A DNA stretch of 64,000 nt from Flavobacteriales bacterium. Lineage in GTDB: Bacteria > Bacteroidota > Bacteroidia > Flavobacteriales_F > PHOS-HE28. The stretch covers positions 124,001 to 188,000 of the forward strand of contig JACJZF010000001.1 of NCBI GenBank assembly GCA_020635725.1. The letters are read 5' to 3'. The notes under the pieces were generated by a model that made no database searches, had not been told where the DNA came from, and saw only the letters and a program-made list of their open reading frames with translations. Below are positions 42,646 through 51,009 of this stretch, in pieces. A program made the translations under genes and the position numbers. The stretch's first letter is position 1. Each line of letters begins with the position of its first letter.

Positions 42646-42804
42646 ATGCAGCCACCGGTGCGACGAGGCTTGAGGGAGCGATTGCTGGATCTCGCGGTAT
42701 GGGCATGCCTTGTAGTGGCCGTGGTTCTGTTGCTGTTCCTTTCGTTCTCCGCCTCCGCCCAGACCCCCTTCGTTGAACTACTGAAAGGAGTGCCCCTTCG
42801 GTAG
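42646..42804 (+). CDS. Possible small membrane protein (52 aa)
   Basis: A 52-codon frame in a 347-bp gap. It has a basic N-terminus (RRGLRERLLDL), one strong hydrophobic segment (VWACLVVAVVLLLFLSF) and a short tail. The composition would suit a single-pass membrane peptide. No homologue is recognised and no clear promoter was seen. The stop abuts the 21-base DUF418-tail remnant, so the frame could also be debris. Confidence 0.3.
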   Translation: MQPPVRRGLRERLLDLAVWACLVVAVVLLLFLSFSASAQTPFVELLKGVPLR

Positions 42805-42823
42805 GGTGATGCCGATGCGGAAG
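42803..42823 (+). repeat. 21-bp copy of a DUF418 gene end
   Basis: The 21 bases here are identical to 36518-36538, the last coding bases of the DUF418 remnant, and differ from the end of the intact DUF418 gene (about 29478-29498) at two positions. They encode the RVMPMRK end in the same orientation. No upstream DUF418 similarity remains. Confidence 0.6.
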
Positions 42824-42845
42824 TAAGCGAATGCCAGGCGCGCGC

Positions 42846-42853
42846 TAGCTTTC
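42846..42853 (+). promoter_or_regulatory. TAGCTTTC element before the DUF2339 gene
   Basis: One mismatch from TAnnTTTG, four bases before the ATG at 42858. Confidence 0.35.
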
Positions 42854-42857
42854 CCAC

Positions 42858-45305
42858 ATGGAAGGCGCTATCCTCCTTGCGGTGCTGATACCGCTTGCCA
42901 TCATCGTTCTGATGCTGGTGCTACTGGCCCGTATGGGCGCGTTGATGCGTGAGCTCACGGAACTGCGACGCCAGCTGAAGGACTTGCTCCCCACCACACG
43001 TGGCGAAGCCGTTTCGCCTCAGCGCGGCACACCGACCGAACCCACGCGCCCGGCGACCGTGATCGAACCGGTGCCGCCACCTGCACCGAAGGAACCCTCG
43101 TTCACTCCGCCACCTCCGGTCACGCCCGTGGCCGAGGATGACACGCTGCGACGCATGCGCGAGGCATTCCCCGATCCGAAGACCCAGCCTGTGCCGCTGG
43201 TGAGCGGCCCCGGGCCCAAGGAGCCGCAAGCGCCGCCGTCCCGTGCGTTCGTTCCGCCTCCGCCGCGCAAGACCTTCTTCGAGAAACACCCCGATCTGGA
43301 GAAGTTCATCGGCGAGAACCTCATCAACAAGATCGGCATCGCGGTGCTGGTGGTAGGTGTTGGGCTGCTGTTGAAATACGCGATCGGCAAGGGATTGATC
43401 AGCGAGACCGGTCGCACGTTGATCGGGCTGGCCTCCGGCGGATTGCTGGTCTTCCTCGCCCATCGGCTGCGCGCTTCGTTCCGGGCCTTTAGCTCGGTGC
43501 TCATCGCAGGCGGCATCGCCATCTTCTACTTCACGGTGTGGATCGCCTTCCACGACTACCACTTGATCGGCCAGACACCAGCGTTCGCGATCATGGCGGT
43601 GATCACCGGTTTGGCCGTGGCGCTCGCCATTGCCTATGATCGGAAGGAACTCGCCGTGATCTCCTTGCTCGGCGGCTTCGCGGCGCCGTTGCTGGTGAGC
43701 ACCTGTGAAGGCAACTACCGGGTGCTCTTCACCTACCTGCTCCTCCTCGATGCGGGCATGCTGTTGCTGGCCAACTACAAGAAATGGCACGTGATCCACG
43801 TGCTCTCACTCGCGCTCACCAGCTTGTTCATGGGTGCTTGGGCGGCGTGGTCCTATCCGGTGCTCGAGCCCCCGCCCGCGCTGCCCGCCTTCGGCTTCGC
43901 CACGGCTTTCTTCCTGGTCTTCTTCGCGATGAACCTGCGCTACAACCTGCAGCACAAGCAGGCCTTCACCGCACTCGACCATGCGTTGCTGCTGGCGAAC
44001 ACGGCGGCGTATTATGCGTTCGGCATTTGCTTCCTCAGCGATCTGCATGTGCGCGTGAACGGCCTCTTCACCGCCGTGCTCGGCCTCTACTACCTCGGCT
44101 TCGCGGTGTACTTCCACCGGCGCGAGGGCATCCCCCGTCCGCTGAAGCTGCTGCTGATCGGCTTGGTGCTCACCTTCATCAGCCTGGCGGCGCCGGTGCA
44201 GCTCGAGGGCAGCCGCATCACACTGTTCTGGGCGGCGGAGGCCGTGCTGCTGCTCTGGTTCGCGCAGCGCACGGACCTGCGCCTGGTGGAGCGCGCCAGC
44301 ATGCTCGTGACCGCGCTCATGCTCATGAGCCTGTGGATGGATTGGCAGCGGGCCTACGGGTGGGCGAACGAGATGCCGCTGCGCCCTCTCCTGAATCGGG
44401 CATGGATCGCGGGCATGGCCTCGGGCGTTTCACTTCTGCTCACGCATCGCCTCCTGCGCTCCGGTGATGGCGAACGAACGATCCTGATGGGCTTGTCCCG
44501 CAACGCATGGCGCGCGCTCACGGCGATCGGCGCTGCCCTGACGCTATACGCCGTCAACATCCTGGAGCAGCACTACCAGCTGAGCCGCGTGCTGCACGTC
44601 TCCGTGGTGCACCAGGCGCTCATGGCCTTCACGCTGCTGTATTTGCTGCTCATGGAATGGCTCACGCGGCGCGGTCGCATCGGCTACCGGATCGCGGTGG
44701 GCGCACTGTTGAGCCTCACCGGGCTCGTGTACCTGTCGCTCACCTATGCTGCCTCGCGTAGCGCGCTGAGCATCGGCATCGCCAACCGTGTCGATCTCTC
44801 CTTCATCCCCTTCCATTACCTGGCCGCTGGTCTCCTGGTGATCGGTGTCGTGCGCCTGGCGATGATCGCGCGCGCGGTGATCGACCGCTCGTCCTCCGCA
44901 TGGAAGCTCTATCTCTGGATCGCCTCGGCCTTCCTGGTGGTATTGGCCAGCCAGGAACTCGACCTGATCATGATCCAATGGCATGGCAGCAGCTTCGCAC
45001 TGCCCGCTGCGCGGCGTGTGGGCTATCCCATCCTCTGGGGAGTGGGCAGCTTCGCCTTCATGTGGCATGGCATGCGCGCGCGCCTACGCGTCATGCGCAT
45101 CATCGCGCTCACGCTCTTCGCCATCACGCTGCTGAAGCTTTTCCTCTTCGACCTCGGCTCCTTGAGCGAGGGCGGCCGCGTGGCCGCGTTCATCTTCCTG
45201 GGCGCGCTGCTGCTGGTGATCTCCTTCATGTACCAGAAGCTGAAAGGCCTTTTCGTCGATGACCACCCGAACGAACCCGCGCCACCCAATGCGACGCAGC
45301 CCTGA
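42858..45305 (+). CDS. DUF2339 giant multi-pass membrane protein
   Basis: 815 residues. One N-terminal membrane helix (about 4-24) is followed by a short coiled coil and a long proline-rich cytoplasmic linker (about 50-145). From about 155 to the end there are about two dozen hydrophobic helices, starting with ENLINKIGIAVLVVGVGLLL and LISETGRTLIGLASGG, the hallmark of DUF2339. Function is unknown; in other bacteria it is often paired with DUF3999, as here. The 3' end overlaps the next gene's start by 17 bp (47 bp if the earlier ATG is used). Confidence 0.88.
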   Translation: MEGAILLAVLIPLAIIVLMLVLLARMGALMRELTELRRQLKDLLPTTRGEAVSPQRGTPTEPTRPATVIEPVPPPAPKEPSFTPPPPVTPVAEDDTLRRMREAFPDPKTQPVPLVSGPGPKEPQAPPSRAFVPPPPRKTFFEKHPDLEKFIGENLINKIGIAVLVVGVGLLLKYAIGKGLISETGRTLIGLASGGLLVFLAHRLRASFRAFSSVLIAGGIAIFYFTVWIAFHDYHLIGQTPAFAIMAVITGLAVALAIAYDRKELAVISLLGGFAAPLLVSTCEGNYRVLFTYLLLLDAGMLLLANYKKWHVIHVLSLALTSLFMGAWAAWSYPVLEPPPALPAFGFATAFFLVFFAMNLRYNLQHKQAFTALDHALLLANTAAYYAFGICFLSDLHVRVNGLFTAVLGLYYLGFAVYFHRREGIPRPLKLLLIGLVLTFISLAAPVQLEGSRITLFWAAEAVLLLWFAQRTDLRLVERASMLVTALMLMSLWMDWQRAYGWANEMPLRPLLNRAWIAGMASGVSLLLTHRLLRSGDGERTILMGLSRNAWRALTAIGAALTLYAVNILEQHYQLSRVLHVSVVHQALMAFTLLYLLLMEWLTRRGRIGYRIAVGALLSLTGLVYLSLTYAASRSALSIGIANRVDLSFIPFHYLAAGLLVIGVVRLAMIARAVIDRSSSAWKLYLWIASAFLVVLASQELDLIMIQWHGSSFALPAARRVGYPILWGVGSFAFMWHGMRARLRVMRIIALTLFAITLLKLFLFDLGSLSEGGRVAAFIFLGALLLVISFMYQKLKGLFVDDHPNEPAPPNATQP

Positions 45306-46518
45306 GCTCCTCGCGCTGATGGTGTTCGCCGCGGTGCCTGCGTTCGCGCAGCATCCGCGCTGGAGCGCCCAGCTCCCACCCGCAAGCCGCAACGGCCTGC
45401 ACGCGATCGTGCTCGACCCCGATCTGCAAGGCGCCGCTCGCGCGGACCTGGGCGACATACGCCTGTTGGACAGCGCCGGCGCCCAAGTGCCCTACGTGCT
45501 GCGGACCGCCCAGCGACCCCAAGGTCCAGAACGCTTCGAGGCCTTCGACCTGCTGCGCAATGAGGTGCTCGGGCACCGCACGGAGGTGGAGATCGAGCGA
45601 CCGGCCGATCAGCTCATCGATGAGCTGCACGTGTGGATCAAGCCGATCCAAGCGGAGAAACGCGTGCGCATCACCGGCAGCGACGACCGTGATTCATGGT
45701 ACATGGTGAAGGATGAGCACCTGGCTTTGCAAGGCGCGCGCGGCGACCCGCCGCACCAGGTGCTGCTGCTGCGCATCCCACGCAGCGATTACCGTTACCT
45801 GCGCCTCACCTTCAACGATTCGATCACCGCGCCCATGAACGTGCTCGGCGTGGGCCGATTCGTTCCGGCAGGCTCGCCGCAACCAGTCTATGCAGCGGCG
45901 CAGCAGCTCCCCTTCTCTCGATCAGACAGCGCGCGGCACACGGTGCTCCGTTTCGCACTGCCGCGCAGCCTGCTCGTGGAGCGCATGACGATCGAAACGG
46001 AGGATACACTGCCGTTCCTCCGGCAGGTGCAACTGGTCCGCAGGCATACGGTAGCTGCGGCAAGCTCCCGCCACGGAAACCAGAGCCGAATCGAACACCT
46101 GGGCACCTACACGATCGAGCCGGGCAACGGAGCGCGCTTCGAGACGAGAGCAGAGCGCCTCGACACCTTCGAGCTCTGGATCGACAATGGCGATGACCGG
46201 CCGTTGTGCATCGGCGCCGTGAACGCGCAATGCCAGGAACGGCTGCTGCTGGCTCGGCTCGATGCCGGCGTGGCGTACCGCCTGAACGTGGGCGATGCTG
46301 GACTGGAGCCCCCGCGATACGACATGGAGGCTTTCGCAGCGGACCTGCCCGTACCCATCGACACGCTCGCCACGGGTCCCTTGAAGGCGATGGCGCTACC
46401 AGAATCCGCGGGACCTTCGATCAACCCCTCGGCGTGGTGGGTGTGGGCGGGCATCATCGCCCTGATGGCCGGCATGGCATGGATCGCGGTGCGCCTGCTG
46501 CGTACCGAGGATTGGTAG
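45289..46518 (+). CDS. DUF3999 family secreted/membrane-anchored protein
   Basis: 409 residues. Signal peptide from the ATG at 45289 (RRSPELLALMVFAAVPAFAQ); ATG 45259 is an alternative. The N-terminal beta domain contains DLGDIRLLDSAGAQVPYVL, typical of DUF3999, followed by two further beta-sandwich stretches. One C-terminal transmembrane helix (about 380-402, WWVWAGIIALMAGMAWIAV) anchors the domain in the periplasm. Overlap with DUF2339 suggests the two form one membrane complex. Role unknown. Confidence 0.82.
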   Translation: MRRSPELLALMVFAAVPAFAQHPRWSAQLPPASRNGLHAIVLDPDLQGAARADLGDIRLLDSAGAQVPYVLRTAQRPQGPERFEAFDLLRNEVLGHRTEVEIERPADQLIDELHVWIKPIQAEKRVRITGSDDRDSWYMVKDEHLALQGARGDPPHQVLLLRIPRSDYRYLRLTFNDSITAPMNVLGVGRFVPAGSPQPVYAAAQQLPFSRSDSARHTVLRFALPRSLLVERMTIETEDTLPFLRQVQLVRRHTVAAASSRHGNQSRIEHLGTYTIEPGNGARFETRAERLDTFELWIDNGDDRPLCIGAVNAQCQERLLLARLDAGVAYRLNVGDAGLEPPRYDMEAFAADLPVPIDTLATGPLKAMALPESAGPSINPSAWWVWAGIIALMAGMAWIAVRLLRTEDW

Positions 46519-46533
46519 CGCTGCGGCACGGAG

Positions 46534-47922
46534 TCATGGAGCCGGCGCCAGGGCGGTCTCCGCCTTGGGCAGCGTGACGCGGAACGAAGCCCCTTGATTG
46601 GCCTCGGATTGTAGGGTGATGGCGCCACCATGCAGTTCCGTGATGCGCTTCACCAGCGACAGGCCGATGCCGTGGCCCTGGGCGCCGCCGGTATTCCGTG
46701 CGCGGAAGAACGGCTCGAAGATGCGCAGGTGATGGTGCGCATCGATGCCTGGGCCGGTGTTGTCCACTTGAAGCGAGACAGTGGCGCCTGCACCGTTGAG
46801 CACGACGCGGGCGCACGCATCATCCGAGTACTTGCAGGCATTGTCCATGAGGTTGAAGACGAGCGAGCGCAGCAGCGCCTCGTTGCCGTTCACCATCAGG
46901 TCGCGTTCATCCTCTACCGCATCGATCAACACCTGCACCTTGTAGCGCTCATCGGCGCGCTGCACCTCGAGCCGCGCCGACCACACGATCTCGTCCATGC
47001 GCACGGGCACGAAGGTGGAGGCCGTGCTCTCGGTCTCCGCTTGGGCCAGCAGGAGCAAGCGGTTGGCGAGCCGGTTCAGCGCGCGCATGTCGTCGAGCAC
47101 GGAGCGCAGCGTGGCCCGGTACTCGTCGGGGTCGCGCTCGCGCAGGAGCAGCACCTCGATCTGACCCGAGATGGTGGTGAGCGGGGTGCGCATCTCGTGC
47201 GAGGCGTTGGCGATGAAGTTGCGCTGGGCGAGGAAGGCCACTTCGAGCCGTGCGATGAGGTCGTTGAAGGAGTGGGCGAGCTCGGCGATCTCGTCGTGCG
47301 AGGCCCCCACGAGCACGCGGTGATCGAGCTCGGCCGGACCGGTGCTGCGCATGGCCGCTACCAGGCGCTGCACGGGTGCCAATGCACGGGCGGCGTAAAC
47401 CCGGCCGATGAAGAACATGATGAGCACGCCGGCCAGGAAGGTGAGCACCAGCACGCGCAGCAGGTTGCGCAATTTGCTGCGCCCGAAGATGTCGTTGCCC
47501 GAGACCTGCACCACGAAGCGTTCGTCGCGCACGTTGAAGGGGAAGATGATCTCCTCGCGAACACCGTGGGAGCGCCGCGAATCGCCCTCGATCCGCGCGC
47601 GGTCCAGCACTTCAACGGACGTGGGCGGCACCAGTTGATCGCCGCTATGGAAGATGAGCGCGTTGCCGCGATCGAAGATGCGCACGTACTCCTCGGGAAG
47701 ACGCACCGGGTTGTTGCGCTCGATCTTCATGAGCAGATCCTCGCTCACCTCATCGACCTGGAGCAGCAATTTGGCTGCGTGCATGCCGCGATCGCGCATG
47801 CGGTTCGAGAACTCCTCGGCGCGGTAATCGGCGGAGAGCATGTACACCGCCACGAAGGCCGTGGCGAGCACCAGGGAGCCGAGCAGCACGAACTGCAGGG
47901 CGAGCCGGGTGCGTATGGTCAT
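46534..47922 (-). CDS. Sensor histidine kinase with HAMP domain (CusS/ArlS-like layout)
   Basis: 462 residues. Transmembrane segment at about 8-30, a periplasmic sensor (about 31-150), a second segment at about 155-178 (LLRVLVLTFLAGVLIMFFIG), and HAMP (about 178-232, containing DEIAELAHSFNDLIARLE). HisKA has phosphoacceptor His242 in NASHEMRTPLTT, and HATPase_c has NLMDNACKYSD, DNTGPGI and GHGIGLSLV. The ATG overlaps the stop of the response regulator (ATGA). The signal is unknown. Confidence 0.9.
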   Translation of the reverse strand: MTIRTRLALQFVLLGSLVLATAFVAVYMLSADYRAEEFSNRMRDRGMHAAKLLLQVDEVSEDLLMKIERNNPVRLPEEYVRIFDRGNALIFHSGDQLVPPTSVEVLDRARIEGDSRRSHGVREEIIFPFNVRDERFVVQVSGNDIFGRSKLRNLLRVLVLTFLAGVLIMFFIGRVYAARALAPVQRLVAAMRSTGPAELDHRVLVGASHDEIAELAHSFNDLIARLEVAFLAQRNFIANASHEMRTPLTTISGQIEVLLLRERDPDEYRATLRSVLDDMRALNRLANRLLLLAQAETESTASTFVPVRMDEIVWSARLEVQRADERYKVQVLIDAVEDERDLMVNGNEALLRSLVFNLMDNACKYSDDACARVVLNGAGATVSLQVDNTGPGIDAHHHLRIFEPFFRARNTGGAQGHGIGLSLVKRITELHGGAITLQSEANQGASFRVTLPKAETALAPAP

Positions 47923-48599
47923 GACTGGTCGGTGAGGATGTAGCCCAGCCCCACGCGCGTATGGATGAGCTTCGGCTCGAAGTCGCGATCGACCTTCTTG
48001 CGCAGGAGCTTCACGTAGGCCTCCACCACGTTGGTGCCGGTATCGAAGTCGATGTCCCAGACACGCTCGCTGATCTGCGCGCGGCTGAGCACGCGCTCGG
48101 CGTTGCGCATGAAGTACTCCAGCAGCGCGAATTCCTTCGCGGTGAGCTGTATGCGGCGGCCCTCACGCAGGGCTTCCTTGCGGGCCAGGTGCAGCTGCAG
48201 CCCACCGTACTCGAGGCGTTCGGCCTGCGCGTGCACAGCGGATCCACGGCGCGTGAGCGAACGGATGCGCGCCAGCAGCTCCTTGAACTCGAAAGGCTTC
48301 ACCAGGTAGTCATCGGCACCGGCATCGAGGCCGTTCACCTTGTCGTCGATGGTGCCCAGCGCGGTGAGCAGCAGGATGGGCATGCGGCCACCGGCCTGGC
48401 GTATGGCCTTGCAGGTCTCCACGCCATTCATGCCGGGCATCACCACGTCCATCACCACCACATCGATCGGCTCCTGCAGCGCGAGCTGCCTGCCGGTGGG
48501 CCCATCGAAGGCGCTGAGCACCTCGTGCCCGCTCTCTTCCAAACCTTGCTTGAGGAACTGGGCCACCTTGGGCTCATCCTCCACGACCAGGATCCGCAT
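47919..48599 (-). CDS. OmpR-family response regulator
   Basis: 226 residues from ATG at 48599, which begins the receiver at MRILVVEDEPKV. Asp51 (VVMDVVMPGMNG) is the phosphoacceptor, with LLLTAL and YLVKPF motifs. The winged-helix domain (about 125-226) ends VVEAYVKLLRKKVDRDF with the typical VGLGYIL wing. It is translated just ahead of and overlapping the kinase. An inverted repeat lies 67-111 bp upstream. Confidence 0.9.
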   Translation of the reverse strand: MRILVVEDEPKVAQFLKQGLEESGHEVLSAFDGPTGRQLALQEPIDVVVMDVVMPGMNGVETCKAIRQAGGRMPILLLTALGTIDDKVNGLDAGADDYLVKPFEFKELLARIRSLTRRGSAVHAQAERLEYGGLQLHLARKEALREGRRIQLTAKEFALLEYFMRNAERVLSRAQISERVWDIDFDTGTNVVEAYVKLLRKKVDRDFEPKLIHTRVGLGYILTDQS

Positions 48600-48665
48600 G
48601 GGGCTAAGTTCGTATGAGGATAGGCTCATCGGCACCAACGGGCGCGAAGAAGCCCCGGGACAAGA

Positions 48666-48710
48666 CCGCTCGCCGTGCAGACCCTAACCAGAACCGCGTG
48701 CGGCGAGCGG
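48666..48710. promoter_or_regulatory. Inverted repeat upstream of the response regulator gene
   Basis: Perfect 10-bp arms CCGCTCGCCG (48666-48675) and CGGCGAGCGG (48701-48710) with a 25-base loop, 67-111 bp upstream of the regulator start at 48599. It could be a leader stem or a dyad operator. Confidence 0.35.
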
Positions 48711-48824
48711 CTGTTTGACCGGCGGGCCATCTTCCTCACGCCCGTGTTCAACGGCGCGATGTTCTGACCGAGCGCTGAACGCGTTTGGTCATCGGCATGA
48801 AAACCGGATGAAGCCCGGCGATAG

Positions 48825-49235
48825 TCACACGGTGGCCACCACCTTCAGCTCGATGGCGATGGGCGTGGGCAGGCAATTGATCTCAAGCGTCGTGCGGCAC
48901 GGCGGGTCCTTCTCGAAGTACTCCTTCCACAGGCGGTTGTAGGTCGGGAAGTCGTCCTTCATGTTGGTGAGGTACACGGTCACATCCACGATCCTCTCCC
49001 ACGACGACCCGGCATCTTCGAGGATCCACCGCACGTTCTGGAACACGCTGCGCACCTGCGTCTCGATGTCGTACCGGAGGATGTTGCCCGCGTCATCCAG
49101 TTCCACGCCCGGGATCTTCTTCGTTCCGCGCTCGCGGGGCCCAACGCCGCTCAAGAAGAGCAGTTCGCCTACGCGACGCGCATGCGGGTAGTGACCAACG
49201 GGTTCGGGTGCCTTGTTGCTGGAGATGCCGGACAT
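48825..49235 (-). CDS. RidA-family deaminase, 2-aminomuconate deaminase-like
   Basis: 136 residues from ATG at 49235; upstream frame is not conserved. A typical RidA/YjgF fold: HYPHARRVGELLFLSGVGPR near the N-terminus, a central YDIETQVRSVFQNV helix, VDVTVYLTNM, and CRTTLEI with the conserved arginine. The GVGPRERG and LPTPIAIELKVVA motifs point to the 2-aminomuconate deaminase branch rather than generic RidA. This enzyme would deaminate the product of the aminomuconate-semialdehyde dehydrogenase encoded at 13040-14482, 34 kb away. Divergent from the DUF1761 gene. Confidence 0.75.
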   Translation of the reverse strand: MSGISSNKAPEPVGHYPHARRVGELLFLSGVGPRERGTKKIPGVELDDAGNILRYDIETQVRSVFQNVRWILEDAGSSWERIVDVTVYLTNMKDDFPTYNRLWKEYFEKDPPCRTTLEINCLPTPIAIELKVVATV

Positions 49236-49305
49236 GCGAGCGGGATTGCGTGGGTGGGACGCGCGAAGATGCGGCGCCGAGCATGAAGGTATCGAACCCA
49301 TCGGA

Positions 49306-49313
49306 TAGCTTTG
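49306..49313 (+). promoter_or_regulatory. TAGCTTTG promoter element before the DUF1761 gene
   Basis: Perfect TAnnTTTG match 16 bp before the ATG at 49330, the best promoter element in the window together with 12881. Confidence 0.5.
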
Positions 49314-49329
49314 GGCAAAACCGCATTCC

Positions 49330-49839
49330 ATGACGATCAACTGGCTCGTTCAACTCGTGGCGGCTCTGGTGCCGATGCTCGTGGGCTTCATCTGGTACAA
49401 CCCGAAGGTCTTCGGCAATACCTGGATGCGAGCCGCAGGGATGACCGAGGAGAAGATCAAAGGCGGGAACATGGCGTTGATCTTCGGAGTGAGCTTCGTG
49501 ATGGCTTTCCTGTTCGGGCTCGCGTATAAGATCCTGGCCGATCACGGGACCATGTTCGACGCGTTCTTCAGGCCGGTGGCGGAGCATGGCATGGGCGTCG
49601 ATACGGCCACGCCCTTCGGCGCTGAGCTGAAAGGACACGTGGACGCCTACGTGGCGCGCTATAGCAGCTGGACGCATGGCCTCGCCCACAGCATCATCCT
49701 GTCCATCGTGGTGATCCTCCCCATCATCGTCACCAACGCCTTGTTCGAGCGCAAGTCATTCGCGTACATGCTCGTGAACTGGGGCTACTGGGCCGTGACC
49801 GTGGCCCTCATGTTCATGGTGGTGGCGCAATTCAGCTGA
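49330..49839 (+). CDS. DUF1761 membrane protein
   Basis: 169 residues with four predicted membrane helices. The first (about 7-25) contains FIWYNPKVFG and the second LIFGVSFVMAFLFGLAY. Both match DUF1761, a small integral-membrane family of unknown function. The third and fourth helices are SIILSIVVILPIIVTNALF and YWAVTVALMFMVVAQ. It is a single gene with a strong -7-like element. Confidence 0.8.
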   Translation: MTINWLVQLVAALVPMLVGFIWYNPKVFGNTWMRAAGMTEEKIKGGNMALIFGVSFVMAFLFGLAYKILADHGTMFDAFFRPVAEHGMGVDTATPFGAELKGHVDAYVARYSSWTHGLAHSIILSIVVILPIIVTNALFERKSFAYMLVNWGYWAVTVALMFMVVAQFS

Positions 49840-49863
49840 GGCGCTCGGCAAGGCCAGCGCACG

Positions 49864-51009
49864 CTATACGCCCTTCACGCGCACCCACAGCTCGCGGAAG
49901 AGCGTGCCCAGATCTGCGGGTTGGGCGCGTTCCGGCGGCAGCAATTCCACGCGGAGATCGTCTCCCTCCGGGATCAGCAGGTAGGCGAAGACGAAGGGCT
50001 TATCCGGCGCGGGCTCGCCCATCTGCCCGAAACGCAGATCGTTGAACACCAGCGTGTCTCCTTGCTGCTCGATCGTGAAGTCGTGCTGCGAGAGCGTTTC
50101 CAGCCGCTGCACCATCTCATGGCCGGCCCATGGACCCAGCTTCGCCAGCCCTTTATCGATGCGCACGAAACGGATCTCCGGGCGCGTGTCGAGCAACGAA
50201 TGGTAGGCGAGCAGGTAATGGTCGCCGGCATCGACGTTCACCGACCAGAGGATGCAATTGAAGGGCGTGGGGCGCGTGGTGAAATCGGCATAGCCGATTC
50301 CTTGGCGCTCGAGGGAACTGCTCACGGCCGCCATGGCCACGCGCTTGCATACGATGGTGACCAGCATGTATGCGGAGCTGATGCCGATGCCGAACCAGTT
50401 CACCCAGCGCCGCCAACGGCTCTCGCGGCGGAGGAACAGCACCACGCCCACGCAGATCAAGAAAGGCACCGTGTAGAGCGGGTCCACCACGAAGATGTTG
50501 TTCCAGCTGAGCTTCCACGGCAAGGGCCAGAACAGCTGTGTGCCCCAGGTGGTGTGGCAATCGAGCAGCGGGTGGGTCACCAGGCTCCACCAGAACAGCC
50601 AGGTCCACTCTTTTGTGGTACCGCTATCCGGCGCGCGCTTCCTACGCCAGATGAGCACCACGATGAACGCCGTGACTGCGAGCAGCGCGCCGCGCACCAC
50701 CCCGCTCTGCGCGCTCTGCACGAAGGTGAGCGCCACGAGCACGGTGAACACCGCGAGCAACGTATGCGCGCTCCGCTCGCGCCAGCGCGCCAGTACGGGC
50801 GCCATGGCCGCGCTGAACAGGATCGAGTGCGTGACCCCGCGATGCAGCTCGTTGGCGCGCAGGGGATCGAAGAGCGAACGCGCCAGCACATCGAGGTCGG
50901 GGATGGTGCCCGCGATGGCGCCCCAGAGGATGGCCCTGTTGCCCACCTTGCGCCCGAGGACGGCCTCGCCCATGGCGGCTCCCAGCACGATCTGCGTGAG
51001 CGAGTCCAT
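49864..51009 (-). CDS. Membrane-bound metal-dependent hydrolase (DUF457/YdjM-like)
   Basis: 381 residues, about six membrane helices. The N-terminal MDSLTQIVLGAAMGEAVLG, IPDLDVLA and HRGVTHSILFS motifs are characteristic of the DUF457 family; the Asp/His residues form a predicted metal site facing the membrane. The C-terminal half (about 220-381) is a soluble domain containing RPTPFNCILWSV. Its biochemical substrate is not established. The ATG follows immediately on the stop of the GNAT gene (TGAATG), so the two are coupled. Confidence 0.85.
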   Translation of the reverse strand: MDSLTQIVLGAAMGEAVLGRKVGNRAILWGAIAGTIPDLDVLARSLFDPLRANELHRGVTHSILFSAAMAPVLARWRERSAHTLLAVFTVLVALTFVQSAQSGVVRGALLAVTAFIVVLIWRRKRAPDSGTTKEWTWLFWWSLVTHPLLDCHTTWGTQLFWPLPWKLSWNNIFVVDPLYTVPFLICVGVVLFLRRESRWRRWVNWFGIGISSAYMLVTIVCKRVAMAAVSSSLERQGIGYADFTTRPTPFNCILWSVNVDAGDHYLLAYHSLLDTRPEIRFVRIDKGLAKLGPWAGHEMVQRLETLSQHDFTIEQQGDTLVFNDLRFGQMGEPAPDKPFVFAYLLIPEGDDLRVELLPPERAQPADLGTLFRELWVRVKGV

